NCBI RefSeq assembly: GCF_902764455.1
Contig: NZ_CACWVY010000026.1
Coordinates: 1 to 33,041, forward strand
Source: an uncultured Methanobrevibacter sp.
Lineage (GTDB): Archaea; Methanobacteriota; Methanobacteria; Methanobacteriales; Methanobacteriaceae
Length of the DNA: 33,041 nt
Reading direction: 5' to 3'
Part shown: one piece after another, positions 1 to 7,918 of the stretch
Position numbering within the stretch: the stretch's first letter is position 1
Layout of the letters: every line of letters starts with the position of its first letter
Notes under the pieces: model-generated
Database searches by the model: none
What the model was told of the DNA's origin: nothing
Seen by the model: only the letters and a program-made list of their open reading frames with translations
Translations under genes and position numbers: made by a program

Positions 1-1
1 A

Positions 2-76
2 ACTAAAGAAGGAATTCTGACATTTTTAGACTTCCAAATGCAAAATTGGACTCAAAATCACATAAAAATTAAATAA
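2..76 (+). CDS. Possible 3' end of a gene entering from the left
   Basis: One forward frame is open from the window edge to a TAA at 74-76, giving about 24 residues that include GILTFLDFQMQNW and end in a lysine-rich tail. The other two forward frames hit stops within the first 20 bases. An eight-T run at 100-107 follows the stop and would suit an archaeal terminator. The fragment is too short to assign a family. It could equally be chance open sequence. Confidence 0.3.
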   Translation, partial: TKEGILTFLDFQMQNWTQNHIKIK

Positions 77-170
77 GCCTATAAAATTTTACAGACTCAT
101 TTTTTTTAATTTTAGGTGAAGTATAACTTGATTTGTGTGTTTTGTTTATATTTTAGTTTCCAGGTTTACT

Positions 171-194
171 AATTAATTAACCAGTTAATTAATT
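171..194. repeat. 24-base palindrome, 11-bp arms
   Basis: AATTAATTAAC at 171-181 and GTTAATTAATT at 184-194 are exact reverse complements around a two-base CA centre, followed by a T-rich stretch. It may be a terminator or a protein-binding palindrome. Because the arms are almost pure AT, chance is possible. Confidence 0.45.
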
Positions 195-310
195 TTTTAA
201 CCTCAATTTGGGCTTTTTTAAGAAAACTTCATGTATGTTTTTCAAAAAAAATTATTCCGGTAGAAAATATGCTTATTTTTATTTTATAATTATTCTACTA
301 AATCAATTTA

Positions 311-379
311 AAAGGAGGGGAAAATACGAAGTTCAAAAGGCTAATCATTATTTTAACAATTATATTTTTCTTTCCTTGA
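311..379 (+). pseudogene. Possible dead start of a secreted-protein gene
   Basis: A near-perfect ribosome binding site (AAAGGAGGGG, 311-320) is followed five bases later by ACG at 326-328, where a start codon would be expected. Continuing in that frame gives KFKRLIIILTIIFFFP and then TGA at 377-379. A basic N-end followed by a hydrophobic run is what a signal peptide looks like. Read as an ATG-to-ACG mutation, this would be the remnant of a secreted or adhesin-like protein gene. No downstream coding remnant was recognised, so this rests only on the Shine-Dalgarno sequence and 16 residues. Confidence 0.25.
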
Positions 380-459
380 TTTTTTAAATTCCCTGTACTT
401 GATGTCAAAAATTTATTATAAAAATTCTTTTTTGAAAAGAGGGCATTTTTGTAAAACTT

Positions 460-480
460 TTTATATAATTTGTTATATAA
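460..480 (+). promoter_or_regulatory. TATA boxes for the DUF92 gene
   Basis: TTTATATAA at 460-468 and TTATATAA at 473-480 lie 34-42 and 22-29 bases upstream of the GTG at 502. The first is at the right distance to start transcription just upstream of the Shine-Dalgarno GGAG at 491-494. Confidence 0.5.
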
Positions 481-501
481 ATTAATAAAAGGAGAAAGTT
501 A

Positions 502-1209
502 GTGGGTATTATGGTTGAAGCTGTAATGATTAATTGGGTATATGTGGTCCTTTTATTTATTTTAGGATTCATTACATATTATAGAAAATCTCTGGATTTG
601 TTCGGATCAGCTGTAATGATTATAATGGGTATTGTAATCATCTTCTCGGCAGGGACAAATTGGCTTTTATTAATTGTTTTATTCCTTGTAATGTCTCTTC
701 TTGCAACAAAATTTTCTAAAAAATATAAGATGTCATTGGGTGAGTTTGAAGGAAGAAGAACTTCCAAAAATGTTATTTCCAATGGTGTGGTTGCTTGTTT
801 TATGGCGGCATTTGGAGGATATTATTCACCCTTAGTTGGAGGTTTTGTAGGTGCCATTGCAACAGCAACATCAGATACGCTGGCTTCCGAGATTGGAGTG
901 CTTGACCAGCACCCTCGTTTGATATCAACTTTTCAAAAGGTGGACCCTGGAACCAATGGTGCGGTATCTGTTTTAGGAACTGCTGTCGGAATTGTCGGTG
1001 CGGCAATTATTGGTATTGCAGCATATCTCCTGGGTATCATGCCCAATCCATTAGTTGCAATTATGGTTTCTATAATTTCAGGTACTGTAGGATGTTTTGC
1101 AGACAGTTTATTGGGCGCATTTTTGGAAAACAGGCACATAATTACAAATGAGCATGTAAACCTGATTGCAACAATAGTTGGTGCAATTGTAGGTATTTTA
1201 CTGATGTAA
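502..1209 (+). CDS. DUF92 family membrane protein (VTE6-like)
   Basis: A 235-residue polytopic membrane protein of the DUF92/TIGR00297 family. Hydrophobic segments cover most of the chain, including residues about 10-30, 40-68, 150-178 and 182-210. The family signature is visible in the middle: ATATSDTLASEIGVL, then HPRLISTFQKV and GTNGAVSVLGT. Plant and cyanobacterial DUF92 proteins (VTE6) are phytyl-phosphate kinases, so a role with isoprenoid phosphates in the archaeal membrane is a reasonable inference but is not shown here. The GTG start at 502 is supported by GGAG at 491-494. Eight T residues directly after the stop (1210-1217) look like the terminator. It stands alone, separated from the next gene by about 100 bases. 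Confidence 0.85.
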   Translation: MGIMVEAVMINWVYVVLLFILGFITYYRKSLDLFGSAVMIIMGIVIIFSAGTNWLLLIVLFLVMSLLATKFSKKYKMSLGEFEGRRTSKNVISNGVVACFMAAFGGYYSPLVGGFVGAIATATSDTLASEIGVLDQHPRLISTFQKVDPGTNGAVSVLGTAVGIVGAAIIGIAAYLLGIMPNPLVAIMVSIISGTVGCFADSLLGAFLENRHIITNEHVNLIATIVGAIVGILLM

Positions 1210-1217
1210 TTTTTTTT
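1210..1217 (+). terminator. T8 terminator after DUF92 gene
   Basis: Eight consecutive T residues begin immediately after the TAA at 1207-1209 and are followed by further T-rich sequence, the usual form of an archaeal intrinsic terminator. Confidence 0.5.
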
Positions 1218-1311
1218 CTAAATTCAATTTTAACTTTTTAAACTACTTTTTAAACAAATTATTTTAACTATTAAAAATAAAAATTATATTATTATAATTT
1301 AGGTGATATTT

Positions 1312-2550
1312 ATGAAAGGTCTTATTTTAATTATGGATGGTATGGGAGACCGTCCGATTAAAGAATTAGGAAATAAAACTCCTCTTGAAGCTGCATACAC
1401 TCCTAATATGGATAAAATGGCTGAAGAAGGAATTACTGGTATTATGGATTCAATTGCTCCGGGAATTATTCCTGGAAGTGATACTGCACACCTGTCTATT
1501 TTAGGATATAATCCTTATGAAGTATACACAGGAAGAGGTCCCTTTGAAGCAAATGGTGTGGGTGTTGAAGTTCTTCCGGGTGATATTGCATTCAGATGCA
1601 ACTTTTCAACAGTTGATGATGATTTAATCGTTACAGACAGACGTGCAGGAAGAATCAAGGAAGGTACCAAGGATATTGTTGACGTGTTAAACACAATGGT
1701 CCTTGAAGATTATCCTGATGTCAAAATCATATTCAAGGAATCTACCGGTCACAGAGCAGTTCTGGTTTTAAGAGGCGAAGGTCTTTCTGGTAAAGTCAGT
1801 GATGCAGACCCTAAAGTCGAAGGAAACAAACCTAAAGAAGTTAAAGCTTTAGATGATACTCCAGAAGCAGCAAAAACTGCAGATATATTAAATAAATTAG
1901 TTGTTAAAACATATGAAATGACCAAAGACCATCCGGTTAACCTTAAAAGAATTGAAGAAGGCAAACCTCCTGCAAATATTGTAATTCCTCGTGGTGCGGG
2001 AGAAGTTCCGGTTGTAGAATCATTAAATGACAAATATGAAGTTAATTCTGCTTGCATTGCTGAAACAGGACTTATTATGGGAATTGGAAGATTTGCCGGA
2101 ATGGACATTATTGAAATGGAAGATGTAACTGGCGGAATCGATACAAATCTTGACAATATTCGTGATACTATCATAGATCAGGTTAAAAATTCAGATCATG
2201 ACTTTTTCCTCATTAACATTGACGGCGCTGATGAAGCGGGCCATGACGGTCAGATAAAAGAGAAAAAAGAATTTATAGAAAAAGTCGATGAAGTGGTAAT
2301 GAGCGAAATTATCAAGCTTGAAGATGTCTATATTTACCTGACTGCTGATCATTCAACTCCTATTTCAGTCAAAAACCACTCCGGAGACCCAGTACCTGTA
2401 CTGATAAGGGGTCCTGAAGTAAGAACTGACGATGTTGTCGAATTCTCCGAAAGAGCATGTGCAAAAGGAGGACTTAACAGAATCAGAGGCTCAGACGTAA
2501 TGAACATCATGATGGACTTAATGAATTACGCACATAAGTTTGGAGCATAG
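1312..2550 (+). CDS. apgM: 2,3-bisphosphoglycerate-independent phosphoglycerate mutase, archaeal type
   Basis: This enzyme interconverts 3-phosphoglycerate and 2-phosphoglycerate in the cytosol and serves gluconeogenesis in a methanogen. The 412-residue protein has the alkaline-phosphatase-superfamily layout of the archaeal aPGAM family: LILIMDGMGDRP at the N-terminus with metal ligand Asp9, the catalytic Ser56 in GSDTAHLSILGYNP, YTGRGPFEANG near residue 75, and the C-terminal metal cluster NIDGADEAGHDG and TADHSTP. Length is normal. I chose ATG 1312 rather than the GTG at 1303 because GGTGAT at 1302-1307 is the ribosome binding site and the family starts at MKG. Only eight bases separate it from glmM, so the two are probably cotranscribed. 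Confidence 0.95.
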   Translation: MKGLILIMDGMGDRPIKELGNKTPLEAAYTPNMDKMAEEGITGIMDSIAPGIIPGSDTAHLSILGYNPYEVYTGRGPFEANGVGVEVLPGDIAFRCNFSTVDDDLIVTDRRAGRIKEGTKDIVDVLNTMVLEDYPDVKIIFKESTGHRAVLVLRGEGLSGKVSDADPKVEGNKPKEVKALDDTPEAAKTADILNKLVVKTYEMTKDHPVNLKRIEEGKPPANIVIPRGAGEVPVVESLNDKYEVNSACIAETGLIMGIGRFAGMDIIEMEDVTGGIDTNLDNIRDTIIDQVKNSDHDFFLINIDGADEAGHDGQIKEKKEFIEKVDEVVMSEIIKLEDVYIYLTADHSTPISVKNHSGDPVPVLIRGPEVRTDDVVEFSERACAKGGLNRIRGSDVMNIMMDLMNYAHKFGA

Positions 2551-2558
2551 GTGAGAAG

Positions 2559-3896
2559 ATGGTAGCTAAAAAACTCTTTGGAACATCTGGAATCAGAGGT
2601 TTGATAGGTTCTGAAGTAACATGTGAATTGGCATTGAATGTAGGAAAATCCCTGGCCTATTATTTGGGCAATGAAGGTACTGTTGTACTTGGTTATGATA
2701 CAAGAACTACAAATCAGATGCTTGACCAGGCAATTTGTGCCGGACTTTTGGAAAGCGGGGTAAATGTTGTTAAAATTGGAATGGTTCCAACTCCATTGGT
2801 TGGTTATGCTACCGAAAAATTGGATGCCGATGCAGGAATTATGCTTACAGCTTCACATAATCCGTCCCCATATAACGGGATAAAGTTATGGAACAAGAAC
2901 GGTATGGCATACACATCTGTTCAGGAATCAGAAATTGAAAAAATCTATTCCGAAAAAGCATATATCTCAGTTTCTTGGGATAAAATTGGTAAATTAAGTG
3001 TAAATGAACAAATCAAAGGCCAATACATTGATGATTTGGTTGATTTGGTGGACATTAAAGAAGGATTGAAAGTTGTTGTTGACTGCGCATCAGGTGCCGG
3101 AAGCGAAATATCACCTTTAGTATTTAGAAAGGCAGGATGTGAAGTTACAACTCTCAACTCACAGCCCGATGGATTTTTCCCCGGAAGAAACCCTGAACCG
3201 AATGCAGATAATCTCCAGAACCTGATGAAAACAGTTGTTGCCATTGGAGCAGACCTTGGAATAGCTCACGACGGTGATGCTGATAGAATGATTACTGTTG
3301 ATGAGAAAGGAAATATCTCACCATTTGACTCATTGCTTGCATTAATTTCAAAAGAGTTTGACGGTGATGTTGTAACAACTGTGGATGCAGGATTATGCAT
3401 GGACGAATCCGTAAAAGGCAAAGTATTCAGAACTCCTGTCGGTGATGTCAATGTGGCTGAAGTAATTATTGAAAAAAATGCGGCATTCGGCGGAGAGCCT
3501 TCAGGAACATGGCTCCACCCTGACTTCTGCATGTGTCCTGATGGAATTCTCTCAGGTTTAAGAATGGCGGAACTTGTTTCAAACAAAGGAAAATTATCCG
3601 ACCTGCTTGCTGAAATACCTTCATATCCAAACATCCGTGAAAAGATAACCTGCTCAAAAGAGGCAAAGCTTAAAGTAATGGAAAACATGGAAGACCTTTT
3701 AAAGGATGCATTTGATGATATTGCAGATATCAATTCCATTGATGGTGTAAGACTGACATTTGATGACGACAGCTGGGTTTTGGTAAGGCCGTCAGGAACT
3801 GAAGACTATGTAAGAATTACTCTTGAATCCCGTGATGCCGGAAGAGCTGAAGAGATTAAAGAAAAATGTGTAAAAATAATCAATGAAAACTTGTAA
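2559..3896 (+). CDS. glmM: Phosphoglucosamine mutase
   Basis: An alpha-D-phosphohexomutase of 445 residues that converts glucosamine-6-phosphate to glucosamine-1-phosphate, the step feeding UDP-GlcNAc synthesis. All four active-site loops are visible: phosphoserine loop TASHNPSPYNG with Ser99, metal loop DGDADRM near residue 245, sugar loop GGEPSGTW, and the C-terminal phosphate-binding loop RPSGTEDYVRI. GTGAG at 2551-2555 is the ribosome binding site for ATG 2559. It follows apgM by eight bases. A second phosphohexomutase at 9956-11320 carries a different sugar loop (GGEENGG), so this copy, with the SGT loop, is the better GlmM candidate. The exact substrate cannot be fixed from sequence alone. 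Confidence 0.9.
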   Translation: MVAKKLFGTSGIRGLIGSEVTCELALNVGKSLAYYLGNEGTVVLGYDTRTTNQMLDQAICAGLLESGVNVVKIGMVPTPLVGYATEKLDADAGIMLTASHNPSPYNGIKLWNKNGMAYTSVQESEIEKIYSEKAYISVSWDKIGKLSVNEQIKGQYIDDLVDLVDIKEGLKVVVDCASGAGSEISPLVFRKAGCEVTTLNSQPDGFFPGRNPEPNADNLQNLMKTVVAIGADLGIAHDGDADRMITVDEKGNISPFDSLLALISKEFDGDVVTTVDAGLCMDESVKGKVFRTPVGDVNVAEVIIEKNAAFGGEPSGTWLHPDFCMCPDGILSGLRMAELVSNKGKLSDLLAEIPSYPNIREKITCSKEAKLKVMENMEDLLKDAFDDIADINSIDGVRLTFDDDSWVLVRPSGTEDYVRITLESRDAGRAEEIKEKCVKIINENL

Positions 3897-3918
3897 AGAT
3901 GACTTTTTCATCTTTAAA

Positions 3919-3930
3919 CTTTTTTTTTAG
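3919..3930 (+). terminator. T-tract between glmM and nitroreductase gene
   Basis: A run of at least eight T residues (about 3921-3928) lies 22 bases after the glmM stop and just upstream of the next start codon. It may end or attenuate the apgM-glmM transcript. Confidence 0.35.
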
Positions 3931-3937
3931 GGATAGC

Positions 3938-4660
3938 ATGGATCTTAAAGAAACTATATACAAAAGACAATCAATCAGAAAATACGACAAGACTCCCCTT
4001 GATGAAGAAACTTTAAATGAGATAAGGCAGTTTATTGACAACGCCCGTGTTTTAAATCCTGATATTGAATGGAGCTATGACCTTGTCGGTGTGAAAAATT
4101 TCAGGCTTTTGCAGAGAATCAATGCGCCTCACGCATTGCTTTTGTTTTCACAGCCAAAGCAGAACTGCTTTCAAAATATAGGCTTTATTTTTCAGCAGGT
4201 TGATTTGTATCTGCAAAGTAGGGGAATAGGGTCCTGCTGGATTGGTGCGGGACGTCCGAGAAATTATGAAAACCCTCATCCTGACCATGAATTTGTTATC
4301 CTGATGGTATTGGGAAACCCTCAGGGTGAAATCTATCGTGAAAGAACTCAATTTCACAGAAAAATTGTATGTGACATTTCAGATGAACGTGACAGCAAAC
4401 TGAATCCTGCACGTTTTGCACCGTCAGCTGCAAATACTCAGCCATGGTATTTCACTCACAATGATGACGGAACATATAATGTATACCGAAATAAGCGCAA
4501 ATTTCGTTTAAATAAAAGAATGAACCTCTGGAACCAGGTCGACATAGGAATTGCACTGGCACACATGTATGTTGCAAACCCTGATACATTCAAATTCACT
4601 CTTGAGAAATCTCATGAAGAGCTGAAAAACAAGATTTTCGAAGGAAGTTTTGAAATTTAA
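3938..4660 (+). CDS. Nitroreductase-like protein, TM1586 type
   Basis: A 240-residue protein of the nitroreductase superfamily, closest in appearance to the putative TM1586-type nitroreductase domain. It opens with the FMN-binding motif KRQSIRKYDKTPLDEE at residues 8-23. It has RGIGSCWIGAGRP in the middle, typical of these flavoproteins, and RFAPSAANTQPWYF, a second FMN/dimer signature, near residues 158-171. These two halves resemble a pseudo-repeat of the half-size nitroreductase unit. Substrate and electron donor are unknown. I prefer ATG 3938 to ATG 3899: the 13 extra residues (TFSSLNFFFRDS region) are encoded by the T-tract and do not resemble the family. The ribosome binding site AGGGA is weak and close. 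Confidence 0.8.
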   Translation: MDLKETIYKRQSIRKYDKTPLDEETLNEIRQFIDNARVLNPDIEWSYDLVGVKNFRLLQRINAPHALLLFSQPKQNCFQNIGFIFQQVDLYLQSRGIGSCWIGAGRPRNYENPHPDHEFVILMVLGNPQGEIYRERTQFHRKIVCDISDERDSKLNPARFAPSAANTQPWYFTHNDDGTYNVYRNKRKFRLNKRMNLWNQVDIGIALAHMYVANPDTFKFTLEKSHEELKNKIFEGSFEI

Positions 4661-4695
4661 AATGGAAAAATTATAATTTAAAAAAAGTAAAAGTT

Positions 4696-4719
4696 GAAGA
4701 AGAAAATCTATTCTTCTTC
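4696..4719 (-). terminator. Hairpin terminator overlapping the rubredoxin stop codon
   Basis: GAAGAAGAA (4696-4704) and TTCTTCTTC (4711-4719) are perfect 9-bp arms with a six-base loop. Read on the minus strand, one arm is the last three Glu codons of rubredoxin, the loop contains the stop, and a T-rich run follows. This is a bacterial-style hairpin plus U-tract and may also serve the convergent nitroreductase gene. Confidence 0.55.
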
Positions 4720-4875
4720 TGCGATAAATGCTTCAATACCTAAAGCTGCGCATTCTGGGCAAACCCAATCTTCTGGCATATCTGCAGGAGTTGCTCCAGC
4801 AGGAATATTGTATGCAGGGTCACCTTTTTCTGTATCAAATCTGTATTCACAATGTAAACAAACATATACTGTCAT
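4708..4875 (-). CDS. Rubredoxin
   Basis: A 55-residue one-iron electron carrier. The two iron-binding knuckles are YVCLHCEY near the N-terminus and WVCPECAA near residue 40, with the typical GDPAYNIPAG and DMPEDWVCP between them; the tail is acidic (EAFIAEEE). In methanogens rubredoxins usually pass electrons to oxygen-detoxifying enzymes such as rubrerythrin or flavoprotein A; no such partner is in the window. ATG 4875 is chosen because AAAGGAGATT sits just upstream on the minus strand. The longer in-frame extension to 4911 adds 12 residues that do not belong to the family. It converges with the nitroreductase-like gene across a 47-base gap. Confidence 0.93.
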   Translation of the reverse strand: MTVYVCLHCEYRFDTEKGDPAYNIPAGATPADMPEDWVCPECAALGIEAFIAEEE

Positions 4876-5008
4876 TTTATTAATCTCCTTTTGTGTTTTT
4901 GCTATTAGCATAGCTAATATAATTTCTACTATATTTCACATATTATTTATAATTAGTTATTTGAATTAGAAAAATTAATTTATAGGTAATGAGTAAAACA
5001 TATAATAT

Positions 5009-5019
5009 TATTATATAAT
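5009..5019 (+). promoter_or_regulatory. TATA box for the glmU operon
   Basis: An AT-rich TATTATATAA-like box at about 5009-5018 lies 20-29 bases upstream of the GTG at 5038, followed by GGGGAT at 5026-5031 as ribosome binding site. The leader would be very short. Confidence 0.4.
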
Positions 5020-5037
5020 TTTTATGGGGATAGAAAA

Positions 5038-6321
5038 GTGAAAGCGATTATATTAAGTGCCGGTGAAGGTTCTAGAATGAGGCCATTAACACTTACAAAG
5101 CCTAAAACCATGTTGCCGGTAGCCGGAAAACCAATTATTCAGTATAATATTGAATCATTAAGAGACAATGGCATTAAGGATATTTTATTGGTTGTCCGTT
5201 ATAAAGAAGAAATGGTCAGATCATACTTTGGAGACGGCAGTGAATTTGGTGTAAACATTACTTATGAAACTCAGCAGGATTTCCTGGGTACTGCAAATGC
5301 TATTTCTTATGGAAAGAATTTTATTGATGACAGTCTTGTTGTTTTAAATGGAGATATCATTTTGGACAATGAAATCATCAATGAAATCATCAAAAAGTAC
5401 AATTATCTTAAACCTGACACACTGATGGTTTTGACTGAAGTGGAAGACCCTTCCGCTTTTGGTGTTGTTGAAATAGAGGACGGCAACATTAAAAAAATTG
5501 TTGAAAAGCCGAAAAAAGAAGAGGCACCGAGCAACCTTGTCAATGCAGGTATCTATATATTCAACAAAGACATTTTTGATAAAATTGATAAAACAGAAAT
5601 TTCCGAACGTGGAGAATATGAAATTACTGATTCAGTAACTTTACAGATTGCTGACGGCAAAAAGGTAATAGGACATAAAACCAACAAGGATTGGATTGAT
5701 GTTGGTAGGCCATGGGAGCTGATTGAAGTTAATGAAGAGCTTATCAGCAATTTAAAAACTGAAATAAAAGGTACAATTGAAGAAGGAGCACATATCCACG
5801 GCGAAGTCTTTTTGGATGAAGACAGCATAATCCGTGCGGGAGTATATATTGAAGGCAATGTCTATATCGGAAAACACTGTGATATAGGTCCTAACTCATA
5901 TATTCGTGGAAATTCATACTTCGGGGACAATGTTCAGGTGGGAAATGCTGTTGAAATCAAAAACTCAATTGTCATGGAAAATACCAATGTAAGTCACTTG
6001 AGTTATGTTGGAGACTCTGTAATAGGATCCAACTGTAATATTGCAGCAGGAACCAACATCGCAAACCTGCGTTTCGACAACAAACCTGTAAAAACAAAAA
6101 TCAAGGATGCGATGATTGACAGTGGAAGACGTAAACTCGGTTCCATCATTGGGGATTCAGTAAAAACAGGAATCAACTCCAGTTTTTCACCTGGTGTTAA
6201 AGTGGGTCACAATTCCACTATAGGTTCAGGGGTTTTGTTGTATGATGATGTACCCTCTGATACTCGTGTATTAGTAAAACAAAATCATATTATACAAGAT
6301 AAAAATAAGAAAAAAGAATAA
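5038..6321 (+). CDS. glmU: Bifunctional sugar-1-phosphate nucleotidylyltransferase/acetyltransferase (archaeal GlmU)
   Basis: This 427-residue protein would acetylate glucosamine-1-phosphate and couple it to UTP, giving UDP-GlcNAc. The N-terminal half (about 1-230) is a nucleotidyltransferase fold with LSAGEGSRMRPLT and the pyrimidine/metal-site Asp in VVLNGDIILD. The C-terminal half (about 245-420) is a left-handed beta-helix of hexapeptide repeats (IIRAGVYIEGNVYIG). His320 in NVSHLSYVGDSVIG matches the catalytic His region of bacterial GlmU, which supports the acetyltransferase activity. The GTG start has GGGGAT seven bases upstream. It is first in a five-gene operon and 11 bases from the next gene. 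It could accept other sugar phosphates, as archaeal relatives do. Confidence 0.88.
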   Translation: MKAIILSAGEGSRMRPLTLTKPKTMLPVAGKPIIQYNIESLRDNGIKDILLVVRYKEEMVRSYFGDGSEFGVNITYETQQDFLGTANAISYGKNFIDDSLVVLNGDIILDNEIINEIIKKYNYLKPDTLMVLTEVEDPSAFGVVEIEDGNIKKIVEKPKKEEAPSNLVNAGIYIFNKDIFDKIDKTEISERGEYEITDSVTLQIADGKKVIGHKTNKDWIDVGRPWELIEVNEELISNLKTEIKGTIEEGAHIHGEVFLDEDSIIRAGVYIEGNVYIGKHCDIGPNSYIRGNSYFGDNVQVGNAVEIKNSIVMENTNVSHLSYVGDSVIGSNCNIAAGTNIANLRFDNKPVKTKIKDAMIDSGRRKLGSIIGDSVKTGINSSFSPGVKVGHNSTIGSGVLLYDDVPSDTRVLVKQNHIIQDKNKKKE

Positions 6322-6332
6322 AAGGCGATATT

Positions 6333-6815
6333 ATGGAAAATAATAAAGACTCTATTGTAATATGCCCAGGCGCACAGGTAATAGGAAATGTTGAACTTGG
6401 AGAAGACGTATCTATATGGCACGGTGCTGTTTTAAGAGGAGATACTGACTCCATAACTGTTGGAAACAATTCAAATGTTCAGGACAACTGTGTAGTTCAC
6501 TGTACCAAAGGGTTTCCGGTAGTAATCGGTGATAACGTTTCTGTAGGTCATGGCGCTGTAGTTCATGGTTGTAAGCTGGATGACAATGTTCTGATTGGAA
6601 TGAATGCAACAGTTTTAAATGGTGCACATATTTCAAAAAATTCAATTGTAGGTGCAGGAGCTGTTGTCAGTGAAGGTAAGGAATTTCCAGAAGGCAGTTT
6701 GATTTTAGGAGTTCCCGCCCGTGCAGTTAAGGAACTCTCAGAAGAACAAATAGAACACATCCAAAAGAATGCTGACAATTATGTTAAACTTTCCAAACAG
6801 TATAAGGAAGATTAA
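6333..6815 (+). CDS. Gamma-carbonic-anhydrase-like hexapeptide protein
   Basis: A 160-residue left-handed beta-helix protein of the gamma carbonic anhydrase/YrdA/PaaY family. The three zinc-ligand histidines are present: His56 (NCVVHC), His73 and His78 ([10 protein letters not shown]), with the family spacing of five between the last two. [12 protein letters not shown] and a C-terminal helix close the protein. Many relatives bind metal without proven carbonic anhydrase activity, so CO2 hydration is only possible. The Cam-specific acidic loop is absent. The start is ATG 6333 with AAAGGCGAT upstream, 11 bases after glmU. Its stop overlaps the hisC start (TAATG). Adjacency to another hexapeptide enzyme hints that an acyltransferase-like role cannot be excluded. 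Confidence 0.82.
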   Translation: MENNKDSIVICPGAQVIGNVELGEDVSIWHGAVLRGDTDSITVGNNSNVQDNCVVHCTKGFPVVIGDNVSVGHGAVVHGCKLDDNVLIGMNATVLNGAHISKNSIVGAGAVVSEGKEFPEGSLILGVPARAVKELSEEQIEHIQKNADNYVKLSKQYKED

Positions 6816-7918
6816 TGATGAAAGCAAGAAAGATTGTAGATGAAATGGATTCATATGTTCCAGGCAGGTCTCAGGGAGAGATTGCCGAGGAATTTGGACT
6901 GAATAAGGATGAAATTATCAAATTGGGATCCAATGAAAATCCATGGGGTCCGTCTCCAAAAGCTATGGAAGCTATTAAAGATGAAATCAAATCAATTAAC
7001 AGATATCCTGAATCTCAGCTTAAGGAGCTTGTAGCTGAAATTGCAAAATATGCCGATGTTGAAGACAATCAGGTTATAATCGGCGGAGACGGTGCTGATG
7101 AAATCATTGACGTGCTTGCAAAAACATTCATTGATGAAGGAGATGAATTCATAGTTCCTCTGCCTTCCTATATGTACTATGAATACCTGCTCCAGCAGTA
7201 CGGAGCTCATCCTGTATATGCAAGATGGGATTTGGATAAAAACGAACTTGACGTGGATTCAATATTTGATGCAATAACTGACAAAACCAAAATGATTTTC
7301 CTGTGCAGTCCAAACAATCCGACAGGTACATTGATTGAAAAAGATATTCTGGCGGATATTGCAGCCAAAAATCCTGAAATACTGATTGTTGTTGATGAAG
7401 CTTACTTTGAATATTCCGAAACAACCAATAAGGATTTAATCAATGAATATGATAACATTTTCATCATCCGTACAATGTCCAAGGTTTTGGGTCTTGCAGG
7501 AATGAGAATAGGATATGGTCTTTCATGTGCTGAGATAATCGAATACATGCACAGAATCAAACCGGTATTTTCACTTACCCGATTGTCATTTGTAGCCGCT
7601 CTAAACACTTTTAGAGACACACAATACATTAAGGATTCAATCGAAAATGGAATTGAATCAAGACAATACCTCTATGATGAACTGTCAAAGATTGATTCAT
7701 TGAATGTATTTCCGTCAAAATCTAATTTTATGTTAATAGGTGTTAAAGACACTGGGTTTACAGCTAGTGAATTGGCATTAGAACTTATGAAAAAAGGTAT
7801 TATCGTAAGAGACTGCACCTCTTTTAAAGGGCTTGATGAATACTGGATAAGAATCAGTATCTGCACTTTAGAAGAGGATAAGAAATTTATAGAAATTATA
7901 AAAGAGGTTTTAAACTAA
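6815..7918 (+). CDS. hisC: Histidinol-phosphate aminotransferase
   Basis: A PLP-dependent class I/II aminotransferase of 367 residues that converts imidazole-acetol phosphate and glutamate to histidinol phosphate. The family motifs [10 protein letters not shown], the PLP-phosphate region [29 protein letters not shown] and the Schiff-base Lys223 in [17 protein letters not shown] are all present; the length is normal. Its ATG overlaps the previous stop (TAATG at 6813-6817), and its own TAA overlaps the next ATG in the same way, so translation is probably coupled. A second ATG at 6818 is an equally possible start. No other histidine genes are nearby. HisC-like enzymes can also transaminate aromatic amino acids. 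Confidence 0.92.
   Translation: MMKARKIVDEMDSYVPGRSQGEIAEEFGLNKDEIIKLGSNENPWGPSPKAMEAIKDEIKSINRYPESQLKELVAEIAKYADVEDNQVIIGGDGADEIIDVLAKTFIDEGDEFIVPLPSYMYYEYLLQQYGAHPVYARWDLDKNELDVDSIFDAITDKTKMIFLCSPNNPTGTLIEKDILADIAAKNPEILIVVDEAYFEYSETTNKDLINEYDNIFIIRTMSKVLGLAGMRIGYGLSCAEIIEYMHRIKPVFSLTRLSFVAALNTFRDTQYIKDSIENGIESRQYLYDELSKIDSLNVFPSKSNFMLIGVKDTGFTASELALELMKKGIIVRDCTSFKGLDEYWIRISICTLEEDKKFIEIIKEVLN

Larger units (their letters stand above)
77..501. other. AT-rich spacer without an intact gene
   Basis: This 425-base stretch has no intact reading frame I would call a gene. It holds T-runs (100-107 and elsewhere), a 24-base palindrome at 171-194, a ribosome-binding-site-like AAAGGAGGGG with a short hydrophobic frame behind it (311-379), and TATA-like boxes at 460-468 and 473-480 that probably serve the gene starting at 502. 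Confidence 0.6.

Noticed and set aside
4694-4969. Forward 91-codon frame over the rubredoxin gene
   Set aside because: It is antisense to rubredoxin, which has a clear family match and ribosome binding site; the forward frame resembles nothing and includes the promoter region.
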